Notes under the pieces: generated by a model | What the model saw: only the letters and a program-made list of their open reading frames with translations | Database searches by the model: none | What the model was told of the DNA's origin: nothing | Shown: one piece after another, positions 15,057-25,100 of the stretch | Position numbering within the stretch: the first letter of the stretch is position 1 | Layout of the letters: every line of letters starts with the position of its first letter | Program-made: the position numbers and the translations under genes | Origin: Chromera velia | Taxonomy: Eukaryota > Sar > Chromeraceae | NCBI GenBank assembly: GCA_018398765.1 | Contig: JAHBMJ010000122.1 | Location: 1 to 32,500 of the forward strand | Length of the DNA: 32,500 nucleotides | Direction: 5' to 3'

Positions 15057-17125
15057 GTAAGTATAATTATTATATTGGGTATGGTTAAAATTCAAAGTTA
15101 TTCAAGTTTTGGTGGAATTCGAAATATTGATTACAGGATTACATTGTGTTCAGGGCTGGAGCCCTCTAGGGAGCCCTAAACCTGCATGCCAATTATCTCA
15201 CGTCCGCCTTGCACCATACATTCATGCATGTTACTCCACATCATGCACGCATACATGCAACAACACATCCCATCACGACACATGCATTTCTTGCCTAGCT
15301 TGCACTTTAAAACCATTGCAACTGCCGACAAACATGAATACATTTGAATCACAATCCCGGGAACAGATGAGATTATGCTTAATTTTCTCTAATCAGCGAA
15401 GTGTGAGTGAAAGACAGAGTAACACACGGCAGGGGTAGAGCAGTAGTATATATCCTCCATTACTTTTGCAGCTTTATGCCTATATGCAGAGCCTATGTAG
15501 GATTTAACCCTCTGAGTCAATCATCATTATCATCATCATCTCTGTTGCTCTTAATTTTTATCTGATGAAGCATACCGATCAGATCTTTTACCTTAGAACG
15601 CGGCTCTCTGTTTCCTTTCCCCTTCTCTTCTTTGTCGTAGACTTCTGTGAGCTGTTCTTAGAGCTGTTCGGTAGTCATATCTTGAAAAGCAGCCTGAAGT
15701 TCCTCTTGGCATCTCCCCCACACTCTTCAATTCAAAAAGTTCGCCTCATCAAGATTCATTCATGAAGATTGATCCTATTTCATCCTAATATGATCATATC
15801 CTATATACAATTAGGATTTATACTCCCTGTTTGCCCGCCTTTCAATACTGCACGTTCACTTGTACTGTTTTAGACTTATATTTTTATGTAAATTTTACTT
15901 TAAACCATAAAAAGTAATTTAATCTAATTATGTTACAATTCAGTTAAACTTAATCTTACTTAGTCTAGAATTTAGTGGAACTTAGTGATATAAAAGTACA
16001 GTAAAACTACCAGACAGTTAGACCAGACGTATAGTCAACAATTATTTCAAACTTGTCTTACCATTTATCATGATTCGACAATAGTAAACCCCTAGATAAA
16101 CCTGGAACATCAATGCTATATGGACTTCCAGATGACGGTCGACTTCCAGACGATGATCTTGAGCTGTTGGCCTTGGGCATCAGTCACAACTGCCTGAATA
16201 TTGCAAGCAACAGGCTGTATGTGAGGTTGGTTGGACAAGTTAATTAGAACAGAAACAGAGAGAAAATCCTTTTAAATAACAATTTTAAAAATTGTGAATG
16301 ATTGTGGGGATAGCATTCTGTTTCTTGAAGAAGGTTCCGTTTCTCAGTCGTGGCAAGTTCATATCGAATTCTCTTCAGTTGCTCAAGCGTTGTACACAAA
16401 GGCGGCGCTGCTTCATATGTTTGAGGAGAGAGGAGAAGAAGAGGAAAACGGAATTAGGGTAGCGCGGTCATGACTAGGGTTATGATTCCAAGTGGTAATT
16501 AGTTGTGTTTTATGGTTTTCCAGCCTTTTATTTTTCTTTTTGCAACGCGATTCACTTCAATTTGCTTCGCAGTTAAGTACGCAAGCTAATTCTTCAAGTT
16601 CCATCTTTTCTCTTCAGCAATCGCTTCAATTTCCCATTCAGTGGCATTCACTGACCAAATCTGAGTCCGTCTAAGTCTTGTTCAGTCTACAGTCTCTTCT
16701 TAGAGCTAGAAAATCGACAAGACTCGGATTTGCATGCATGGACTGCTAGGAGCTAGGCTCCACCGGCCTAGCCGCCGGCTTAGTCAACTCATTCATTCAT
16801 TCATTCATTCATAATGCTATGCAATATATGATAGCTATAAAACTGCATCCTGGACTGCAGCATATGTAGTCTTTTTTTTTTCAATTAACTTGAATTAAGT
16901 TAAAATTATACCGTAATTTTATATCAGCGCTAGTAGGAGCGTCAGCTTAAGCTCCGCCAACTAGTCCGCCAATATCCGCCAACAATTCTATTAAGGTTTC
17001 ATTCTGAAAACCCCGCTATATCCTCTGTTCAGACCGTTTTTCGTCCAGTTTTTCGTACTGAAGCAAGTAAATCTGAAGATCCACGCGCGCGGTTTTTGGA
17101 CGCAGTGTATTGCACACGGGCTTTT
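15057..17125. other. AT-rich intergenic DNA with retroelement debris
   Basis: I see no gene here. Noted inside: the repeat of the 20-base motif at 15131-15150, a second LINE 3' end at about 15490-15541, an (ATTC)n run near 16790-16812, a poly(T) run near 16870, and CTAG-rich GC patches near 16740-16790 and 16930-16985. Base composition differs clearly from the flanking genes. Confidence 0.6.
15490..15541 (+). mobile_element. Solo LINE 3'-end fragment with TCA-rich tail
   Basis: The sequence GTAGGATTTAACCCT followed by CAATCATCATTATCATC repeats the end of the LINE copy at about 15018-15054 (CTAGGATTTAACCCT then CAATCATCATC). No coding part accompanies it, so it looks like a very short or decayed insertion of the same family. 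Confidence 0.55.
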
Positions 17126-19427
17126 TTAAAAAAGTTGAATCAAGGTCGTGCGTGGGAGCTTTCCGGAAACCCGCGCCTCTATAATTGCTTCCGTACTCCC
17201 TGTAAAACGATAGACATCATATGGAATACACAGTCTCTTTAGAAGGGGCAGACCCTTCTGACTTTCAACGACTGCTCTCATCAGAGCCTCCATACCTTTC
17301 CCCCCCACACTCTGGTTCCCATCCAAGTTAAGAACACGAATTCCACACAGATTGCCCACCCGCACGGCTTCTGCTAACAGAAGCATGTCGGCGTCATTCA
17401 GGTGGAAGTGCAGTAGTGACAGTTCAGAAAGGAGACTCAGATTTGGAAGACTCAGGGTTTTCAAAAAAGTGAGTTTCGATTCCTTGAAAACCTGGAAAAC
17501 CTGCCCGTGTAGCGGCCCCCACACGCCGGCAACCTCCAACTTTCTGAGAAACCCTAACTGTCCCCTCTCCATTCCCTTCGCGAGCAGTCTCAAACACTCC
17601 CACTCACCAGGATCAAATCCGTACCCTGTCTGGATTCTCAGCTCCAACGTTTTCGGATTTGCACCCGTATCGCCCCGCTCCTCCAAAACCCGTCTCAAAA
17701 AATCCCTCAGTCTTGACGGGGACAGGTCGAGGGCAAGCGTCAATGAGTGGATGGACGGAAAGCGGCCCTACCACAGAGCAACCACCTCGTCGTTGCCTGT
17801 ATGCATTCTCAGGTGCAGGTGTTCGAGCGCAGGGCACTCATCAGATCGGAGTGCAGCCAGAAAATCGGAGACGGCTTGGGGGTCCCACCCGCCCCTCTCT
17901 CTCATCATCACATTCAGATTCTTCAGACGAGGCACACACTCGACACGGAGAACCTCCCCCAAATCGCCCAACCCAGAGCCCCCTGCTATCCCATTCCCCT
18001 GCAAATCAAGACTCTCCAAATTCGGAAGGTCACCTCTGCCGAGAACTGACGCAGGCAGCGCAACATCAGATCCGCCAAGGAGACAGTCTCTCAACAGCAG
18101 CTCGCGGAGACGGGGGACAGAGGCAACACAGAGCACGTCGGAACAGAGAACGTCAAATCCTTCCATCCCCAGTCGGTTGTTGGATAGGTTCAGCGTCTCT
18201 ATCTGCGGCAATCCCGTCTCCTTGATAGCCTCGCAAAACATCTTCAGCACTTCCTTTTCGAGCCTCACGTTTTCGAGGTCTAGCTTCCTGAGGGAGCATA
18301 CCATCCCGTCTCTGATCGCCTTTGTGAGGATCTGGAAGTCATCCAAGCCGAAACTTGGTCCGAAAGGGTTGCCTGCATGAGAACGGGCAGAAAGAAAAAC
18401 GCGTTGATAGGCTGAAAACTGAAGCATCGAGTGACAGAGAGACCGTGAGAGGCTGCTTATTGATGGGTGTCTCGCCCAGGCGGCAATCTTTAAAGGGTAA
18501 ATAAGGCCGAAGGACCCACGTGCATAAATTGCACTGGGAAGGAAGAGAAGACTGATTGATTCCTTTTGCAAACGAACACACGAGAGAAAATCGGAGGATT
18601 GGGTGACTCTTGACGGACTGGTGGAAAACTCAATTCAGTTCACTCATCAGACGCTTTTACGGATTCCACAACACCAAAGAAAAAGACAAACCGTTCAAGG
18701 ACAAGCTCTCCAGAGACGCTAGAAGGAGAGGGAGGAGTCTAGGGTCTTCTCTCGCTCTGATGCTGTTCTCTGCATGACATGAGAGAGAGGATGTCTTTTC
18801 ATGGGTTCGAGAAGAAAAGAAGAAGACTGATCGAGGACTGCCGACAGAAAACGAAAAGACGCAAAGGCTGGACGAGAGACAAAACCCTTCAGGCAGCAGT
18901 CTTTTGTTCGCTTTCGCTACACACATACGATACGGAAGCATTCGGCTGACTTCTCTCCTGTCAACGAATTATTATCCACTCACCCTCAAAGATGAAACTC
19001 TTCAGTTCTGGGGTCCTCTTTCGCCCCATTCTGGCAGCCTTCAGCCTCTCGAGAAACCCAACGAGCAAAGGGAGCAACCCTCCCCGCACCCACATGGAGC
19101 CTGCATGCGCACACCAACCGAGAGACTCTCGTCCTCTCTCGATCGCCATGCAGTCGATCGCAAAATGCAATTGAGGGTCCCCTCACCCGGACGACCAGAA
19201 TGCATTCCCGAAACTCAAACAAATAAACAAACAACGGCCATCTCGTTCCTTCAACTAACGTACAGAGAAAACGACAGACCAAAACAGATAGGTCGAACAG
19301 ACAGAAAAGAAAAGAACAGAAGAGGTGTCCGACCAACACCACCCACCGAATTTCACTTCCTCAACGGCGCTCTCCTGTAGGCAGTCGAGAAAGAAGAACA
19401 TCTTCTTGACTGAGATGTTGAATTTCC
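17126..19427 (-). CDS. Leucine-rich-repeat protein, ribonuclease-inhibitor type, with in-frame TAG (5' end unresolved)
   Basis: Three exons join in phase: 19427-19347, 19100-18984 and 18372-17126 (stop TAA). The joins rebuild LRR units, for example SFIFEG plus NPFGPSFGLDDFQILTKA. The last exon has several repeats of about 28-30 residues (SLRKLDLENVRL, IETLNLSNNRLGMEG, LESLDLQGNGIAGG, IRVLNLDGNQSVGG). Such proteins form horseshoe scaffolds for protein binding; nothing here names a partner. The coding-like LRR sequence continues in the same frame on both sides of a TAG at 17770-17768 (DEVVALW stop GRFPSIHSL). I find no intron that removes it while keeping the frame. The protein therefore ends there, is read through, or the gene carries a nonsense mutation. 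Exon 19427-19347 starts with two bases of a codon, so at least one exon lies upstream; candidates are weak. Confidence 0.65.
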
Positions 19428-19794
19428 CTGCAAGTACAGACGGTGCATGACAGAGCAGAAAGACAACAATCATACAACACGGATGGAGGCTATCGAGACG
19501 CCCTGCCTGGTTCGAGTCCTGAGGTGCTTACTCCACTCTCCACACAAATCCTGATCAAACTTGTTACATGCCGGGGAAGACGCGACGAAGGAGGGCCGAA
19601 CGAAAAAGTCTGTCACGTCCCTTGGGACACAGGACAGAGTGGAGAAGAGGGAGACGTGCAGAAGGACCTTGATTGCGCAAGTCACTGGGAGCTACACCAT
19701 CTATGTCTGACACTCTCGCTCAATGATCTATCTCACCTGAGAGGTCGAGAAATCGGGGGAGATGGATGCCGACCTTCCCATGGGCCTTTTTCTG

Positions 19795-19916
19795 CACACA
19801 CATACATACACAAACACAGACGCAAACACAAACACAAACAGAAACACATACACACGTACACACACAGACACACACTCAACCACCCACCTACACACACACA
19901 CACACACACACAGAGG

Positions 19917-19950
<34 letters not shown>

Positions 19951-20008
19951 TAAACACACACAGCTAAACTCACACAACTAAACACACACAGATACACACA
20001 CAGATACG

Positions 20009-20061
<53 letters not shown>

Positions 20062-20098
20062 ACACACACGCACACGCACACACACACACACACACACA

Positions 20099-20157
<59 letters not shown>
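19795..20157. repeat. Compound (CA)n, (CG)n and (GA)n microsatellites
   Basis: A chain of dinucleotide runs: CA-rich from about 19795, GA at 19915-19943, long CA runs around 20010-20043 and 20082-20100, a CG run at about 20044-20060, and a GA run at 20128-20157. The open frames across it in either direction are translations of the repeats only. It probably lies in the 5' intron or upstream region of the LRR gene. Confidence 0.92.
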
Positions 20158-20160
<3 letters not shown>

Positions 20161-20527
20161 GAAGAAGGAAAGAAGACACAAGCAGCCAACAGTGCCGAAT
20201 ACGTCCGAGTCACAAAAAAAAGAGCGCGTTGTGCTTTTCGTCTTCTGTTCCTAGATCCTCTCCAGAGGAGACCTCCGTGAGAAGCAGATCAACCACTGGT
20301 TGCTCGTCTATAGGTGCACCTTTGTACAGGCTATGGCTTGTCACCAGGAAGCTTACATCACACAAGGAACGCACAGGAGCAAGCCAAGAAAGGAGAAAAC
20401 TTAGTAAGAAGAACCAAAGGAGAGAATAAAAAAGAGAAGAAGGAGAAGAGGCAAGTGGCAAGCGAAAAAAAAATAGACCGACAGAGTAGGCAAGGAGAAA
20501 GACACGGAAGAAGACAAGCAAGAAAGA

Positions 20528-20532
20528 GGGAG

Positions 20533-20607
<75 letters not shown>

Positions 20608-20770
20608 AAAGAAAAGAAAGAACGAACGAACGAACGAACGAAAGAAAGAACGGAAGACCGCAAGAAAGAACGAAAGAGAGAAAGAAAGGAAGAAAGAAAG
20701 AAAGAAACAAACAAACGAACAACAGACAAACAGACAAACAAAGAAACGCAGGAAGGTAAGATTGATGGAA
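20528..20770. repeat. (AAAG)n tract grading into AACG and AAAC variants
   Basis: Roughly 20 perfect GAAA units at 20536-20610, followed by AACG, CGAA, AACA and GGAA variants up to about 20795. The plus strand is almost pure purine over more than 200 bases, which favours triplex formation. No gene content is visible. Confidence 0.92.
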
Positions 20771-22107
20771 GGAAGGAAGGAAGGAGGGAAGGAAGGAAAG
20801 GAGGCACCCGTCTCTATGAAACGTTCACCATGCACCCAGATCAGACATCTGACTGACCCTTCCGTAAAGCCAGACACACAGCCAGGCAAGTCCGAAAGAG
20901 TCCCTCTCCTTCAGGAGGCCGGAAAGAGTCTGCATGTGCACATGAAGCGTGCATCCACAATTACCCGATTATGACAGTGAAACACCACTTCAAAAATGAA
21001 GATCACAGCCAAAGCACTGAGACAGAAAATGAGCCAGAGAGGTGCTGTGAATTACAAGGCCCGGCAGCCACGCACCTCTGCAGTCAGGCAAGCATGGCCG
21101 AACACCACATACAGCTCGTTCTTCTTCTCCGCAAGTCCCCTGTCGCTGCTTTGTGAATGCTCTTCGACTGCGAGCAAAAACGGCATGCAGAAGGAAAATT
21201 TAAGGGGAGAAGGGAAAAATGAGTTGAACCCAAAAAAGACAGACAGGACTCTTCGTATCAGGGGGCGGGGAGACCCAAGAAGACGCACCCAGAGGCGGAG
21301 TCTGTGGAGAATTGGCTGATTGTGACATGCTTCCGGAAGAAATGATACGATGCACTCAGCGCCTCTCACTTGGCGTCTCCCTCTTGCTGGAGACGGCAGA
21401 ACACAAAGAAGAATCCACTGCCAAAAGAGATCTAATCGTCACGACCCGGTGACTTTGGACTAAAACCTTGCCCTTCCTCCACGAATGCCATGTAAGATGA
21501 GTGAGTGTGTAACTGTCTGTTTCGTGTAACTTGTGAAATTTGGCCTCTTCACACTGAGCGAAGCGTGAAGAATTAAGCTGACTCGTCCCGGCCATGCATA
21601 TTCTCGCAACGCGGCCCCGGCCGCCGCGGCGCGCGTCGCGGCCCCGCGCGGCCCTGCTTGCATGCATGCGTCTATACCGTCCATCTTTCCATATTCTTTC
21701 CATGCATGCATGCAGCATTTTCCAGCTGGGTTCCTCAGTCAGACATTTCGAACCTGTATATTTGCAAAAAGACTCAAAAGAGTATATATATATGATTCCG
21801 AACTGACTTTTCTGACTCGATCAGAAGAAGGTAGAATCGACTTTCAAAGTAAGAGATCAGCTGCAAAAAGGAGGCACGCATGTCCTTTGTCGATCAGCAA
21901 CCAACAATGCGCTCGCGGGTCGATGTGGAGTTGTGAAAATTGCATCTTCCAGACACGCGATCGGTACAGACCCAGAACCAAACTCGGATCGTTTGTTGAA
22001 CTCTTTGTACGTCCATTTGCAGCATGATGAGGAGACTATCCAGTGACTTTGTGTAGACGGCTGCAGCACTGACAAGCACACTGTCAGTCAAGGAGACATC
22101 GACCAGC
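20771..22107. other. Unresolved region between LRR and coiled-coil genes
   Basis: Several minus-strand stretches look partly coding but I cannot join them with confidence. A GC-only patch of about 48 bases lies at 21609-21656, bordered by ATGCATGC motifs at 21659-21669 and 21698-21712. The region should include the promoter of the plus-strand coiled-coil gene at its right end, and possibly the 5' exons and promoter of the minus-strand LRR gene. Confidence 0.45.
21076..21167 (-). CDS. Possible exon of a minus-strand gene (LRR gene 5' part?)
   Basis: A 92-base open segment on the minus strand is bordered by a good acceptor (GCTCGCAG) and a plausible donor (GTGCGT). It reads as a charged segment (SSDRGLAEKKNELYVVFGH). 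It could be an upstream exon of the LRR gene, but I could not build a phase-consistent path to the exon at 19427. No domain is recognised. Confidence 0.25.
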
Positions 22108-22109
22108 AT
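21894..22109 (-). CDS. Possible first exon of a minus-strand gene, divergent from the coiled-coil gene
   Basis: From an ATG at 22109-22107 the minus strand reads a plausible amphipathic N-terminus (MLVDVSLTDSVLVSAAAVY, then SLDSLLIMLQMDVQRV). The later part of the frame looks less protein-like, so an exon would end before about 21990. Its ATG overlaps the plus-strand ATG at 22108 within the palindrome CATG. No family is recognised and a chance open frame cannot be excluded. Confidence 0.25.
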   Translation of the reverse strand: MLVDVSLTDSVLVSAAAVYTKSLDSLLIMLQMDVQRVQQTIRVWFWVCTDRVSGRCNFHNSTSTRERIVGC

Positions 22110-25100
22110 GGCGTTCTTTCTTGACATTGCGAATCAGCTGAATGCTGCCATGGAGGGAGAGCCGTCTATATCAAGCGAGGACGCGACCAGCAGCAGCGAT
22201 GCGAGTGCACCCCCTCCGCCGAATCCATTCCCTCCTCAGTCCACAGCCGCAAGCACGAGCGTGCCCGAGACCCACAAGATGCACAAAGCAAAGGTGCCAA
22301 GCCTCCGACTAGACAACCTGAGTAAACCCACTCCCTCGAGAAGACGTCAGACGTCCTCTGCTGAGGGTGCCTCTTCCTCTACAGCAGCGAAGAAGGCCAG
22401 CGTGGTCGCTCCCCCAGACCCTCCTTCGTCGTCTTCCCAAGCGAAGAAGGAAAAGCCACGGCCGATGTCAAGGGAATCGATCAAGTTCCTTATGCCAGCA
22501 GACGACGACGAGGCCTTCCAGATTCCGAACATTCCGTCCATCACTCCCGAGTCCGAACAAATGAAGCACTTTGACGAGGAGATCAGATCCAGTCTGATGA
22601 TGATCAACAGAGCACCCTCCACCCCGGGGGCACGGAGACTCCCGGAAGATGAGGCAGAGATCAGACGACTGATGATGGGAAACGAGCAGCTCCTAGAGGC
22701 AAAGAAAGGACTCGAGCAGAGGTGAGGCAAGCACAGACTAAATACAGACGTTTTCGTGTCTCTGCACCTTTCGGGGACGAGCAGTCTGAGTTCAGTGAGA
22801 AGTGCTTCATACACTCATCCTGGTTTTCTCTCCGTCTACTTCTCGGCATTTTCTCTCTGCTTTTTTTTCTCTGCGGATGGATAAATTCAAGAGAGCGTGA
22901 TCCTCTTTCTTGTTTAATTCTCTCGTGCTGGCTGTCCATCCTTTCCCTTCCTTCAGGTTGGCATCCTCTTCCAAAGACGCGGAAGAGTTGAAGGCAGACA
23001 GAGACGCCGCGATCAATAAAATGACCGACATGGAAAAGGCGAAGAACGAGGCAGATCTCCGCAATGGGGACATGGAGCTGCAGTTAGAGGAAATAAAATT
23101 GAAACTTCAGATGGCTCGTGCGTCTGCAGATCGGGTGGAAGACCTGGAGAGAGACCTCCAGCATAGAGAGAGGGAGGCTCAGCTCGAGAGTGCGCGTGTG
23201 AGGGGGGCGAGAGGGTCTGCAGACAGGGACGGGGAACTGGCAGCTGCAGAGGTGAGAGAGAAGGCGTTGAGAGAAGAACTGTCGGAGCTCAGAGGGAAGT
23301 GTGAGGAGATGGAAGCGTTGAGAGAAATGGCAGAGGGATTGAAGGAGGAGTTGGGGGGTGTCAAGAGGGAGGCAGAAGAAAGCACGTCAAGGCTTCAAGA
23401 AGAGGTAGAGAAGGTGCGGGAGGAGGCAGAGCAGGCCCAAAAGCGTCAAATGGAGGAAGCAGCAGAGAAGAGGTCGTTACAGGAAGAGACAAGAAAGTTG
23501 GAATCCCGGATTGCAGAGATGGAAGGAGAGAAGGTGTTGTTGAAAGTTGAGAGAACAAAGCTCGAAGCTGCAGTCAAGCAAGAGCAGAGACGAAACTCAG
23601 CTCCCTCATCTGCCCCATCTGGAGAGGAGGATGCAGCTCGTTTGTCTGTCTCTGCTCTGACGTCTCCAGGCAGAGAGGGGGGAGAGGGGTTGGCAACCAG
23701 TAAAGGGGAGGGAGAGGGAGGGGATTTGGACTTTCCTGCTGATATTTTGGGAGAGTTGGAGAAAGCCGGAGAGGCACTAGCACGCGGGCAGACTGGTCGG
23801 TCGGGCCGTTTGCAGAAGAAGTTGCAAGAAGCTCGAGAGAGGGCCAAAAAGGCCGAGAAATCTCTTGAAGAGACCAAGAAAGAGAATGAGAATGTGAAGG
23901 CCCGTCTCCAAGCAGTAGAACAAGAAAGCGCAGAACTGAAAGAGCGCCTCGCTCTCGAAGCAGACCCCCATTTAAACCCCCCCCGTGGAGGCCGCCCTGT
24001 CCTGTCGGATTCTGCCCCCTCGTCCTCTTCCCCCTCTTCCAGAGGCAGAGGTCCCGCCCCTCCCCCGACAGCCCCCTCTCCTGATATGACAGCCCTCTGG
24101 CAGGATGAAAGGGAAGCTCTCAGGCGTCGCATTCGCGATCTAGAGCAGACAGCCCGAGAGGAAAAACGAAGCAGAGAGTCCGAGAAGACAGAGCAGCAGG
24201 AGGCGCTCCAAGAAGCCCAGACCAGGGTGAGGGAGCTCGCAGAGGAGGTGGAGGCAGCAAACCGCGACCTTGCAGATGCCCAATCCGCCCAAGCAGAAGC
24301 TGACCAGACCGTTGGTGGTGTCAGGGAACGTCTAGCGACTGCATTGAACAGAGCCACAGATGCAGAGACGCAGTTAGAGGAGGCCCAAGAAAGGCTCTCC
24401 ATTGAGACTGAGAAAGCAGCTGAGGGCATTCAGCGAGCGGAGCAGGCAGAGGCAGCGCTCGCCGAGATAAGGGAGTTGAAAGAAGAGTTGGAGGGAGAGT
24501 TGAAAGCTGTGATAAAGGCAAAGAACGGAGCAGACCAGGCAGCTGCTGCCTCCTCTGCAGAGGCCACTGCTCTCCGAGAGTCCCTTTCCTCTCAGACAGA
24601 AGCAGAAAAGGCCCAGATAGAAGCCCTGAGGAAAGAGCTGAGTGCCACCCAGCAGGCACAAAGACGGGCAGAGGACAGAATAGAGGTGCTTGCAGGTGAG
24701 ATGGATCTCCAGAAGACCCGAGACACGATCCGCACCCAAGAAATGGCAGAGGAGTTGGAGGCCTCACGGGGGAAGGTAGCTGAGCTCTCCGCAGAAAGAA
24801 ACCGTCTCCTCGCGACCCTTCAGGAGACAAGTGAGAGACTGGAGCGGCTTGCAGACGCCGAGAGTCACCACTCCCTCCTTGAATCCCGTCTCTCCTATCT
24901 TGAAAAGGAGACCACAAAGCAGCAGACGGCCCTTGAAGCAGAGCAGCAGACAGTCTCCCGTCTCACGGGAGAGCTGGAGACTGCCGTTGCGGCAGAGAAG
25001 GCAGCCAAAGCAGACGAGGCAGCTGCAAAGGCTGCCCTGTCGGAGTTAGAGTTCCGAACTGCAGAGTTGTCAAAAAGGGTGGAAGAGTTGCAGGAAGAGC

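Noticed and set aside
17352-18380. Plus-strand open frame of 342 residues opposite the LRR exon
   Set aside because: Ser/Arg/Pro-rich shadow; the minus strand has clear LRR motifs and phase-consistent splice sites.
19728-20213. Open frames rich in Cys-Val or Thr-His across the CA/GA tracts
   Set aside because: Direct translations of dinucleotide repeats in several frames at once.
20210-20889. Open frames of Phe-Leu-Ser or Lys-Glu-Arg repeats over the GAAA tract
   Set aside because: Microsatellite translation; equal-quality frames exist on both strands.
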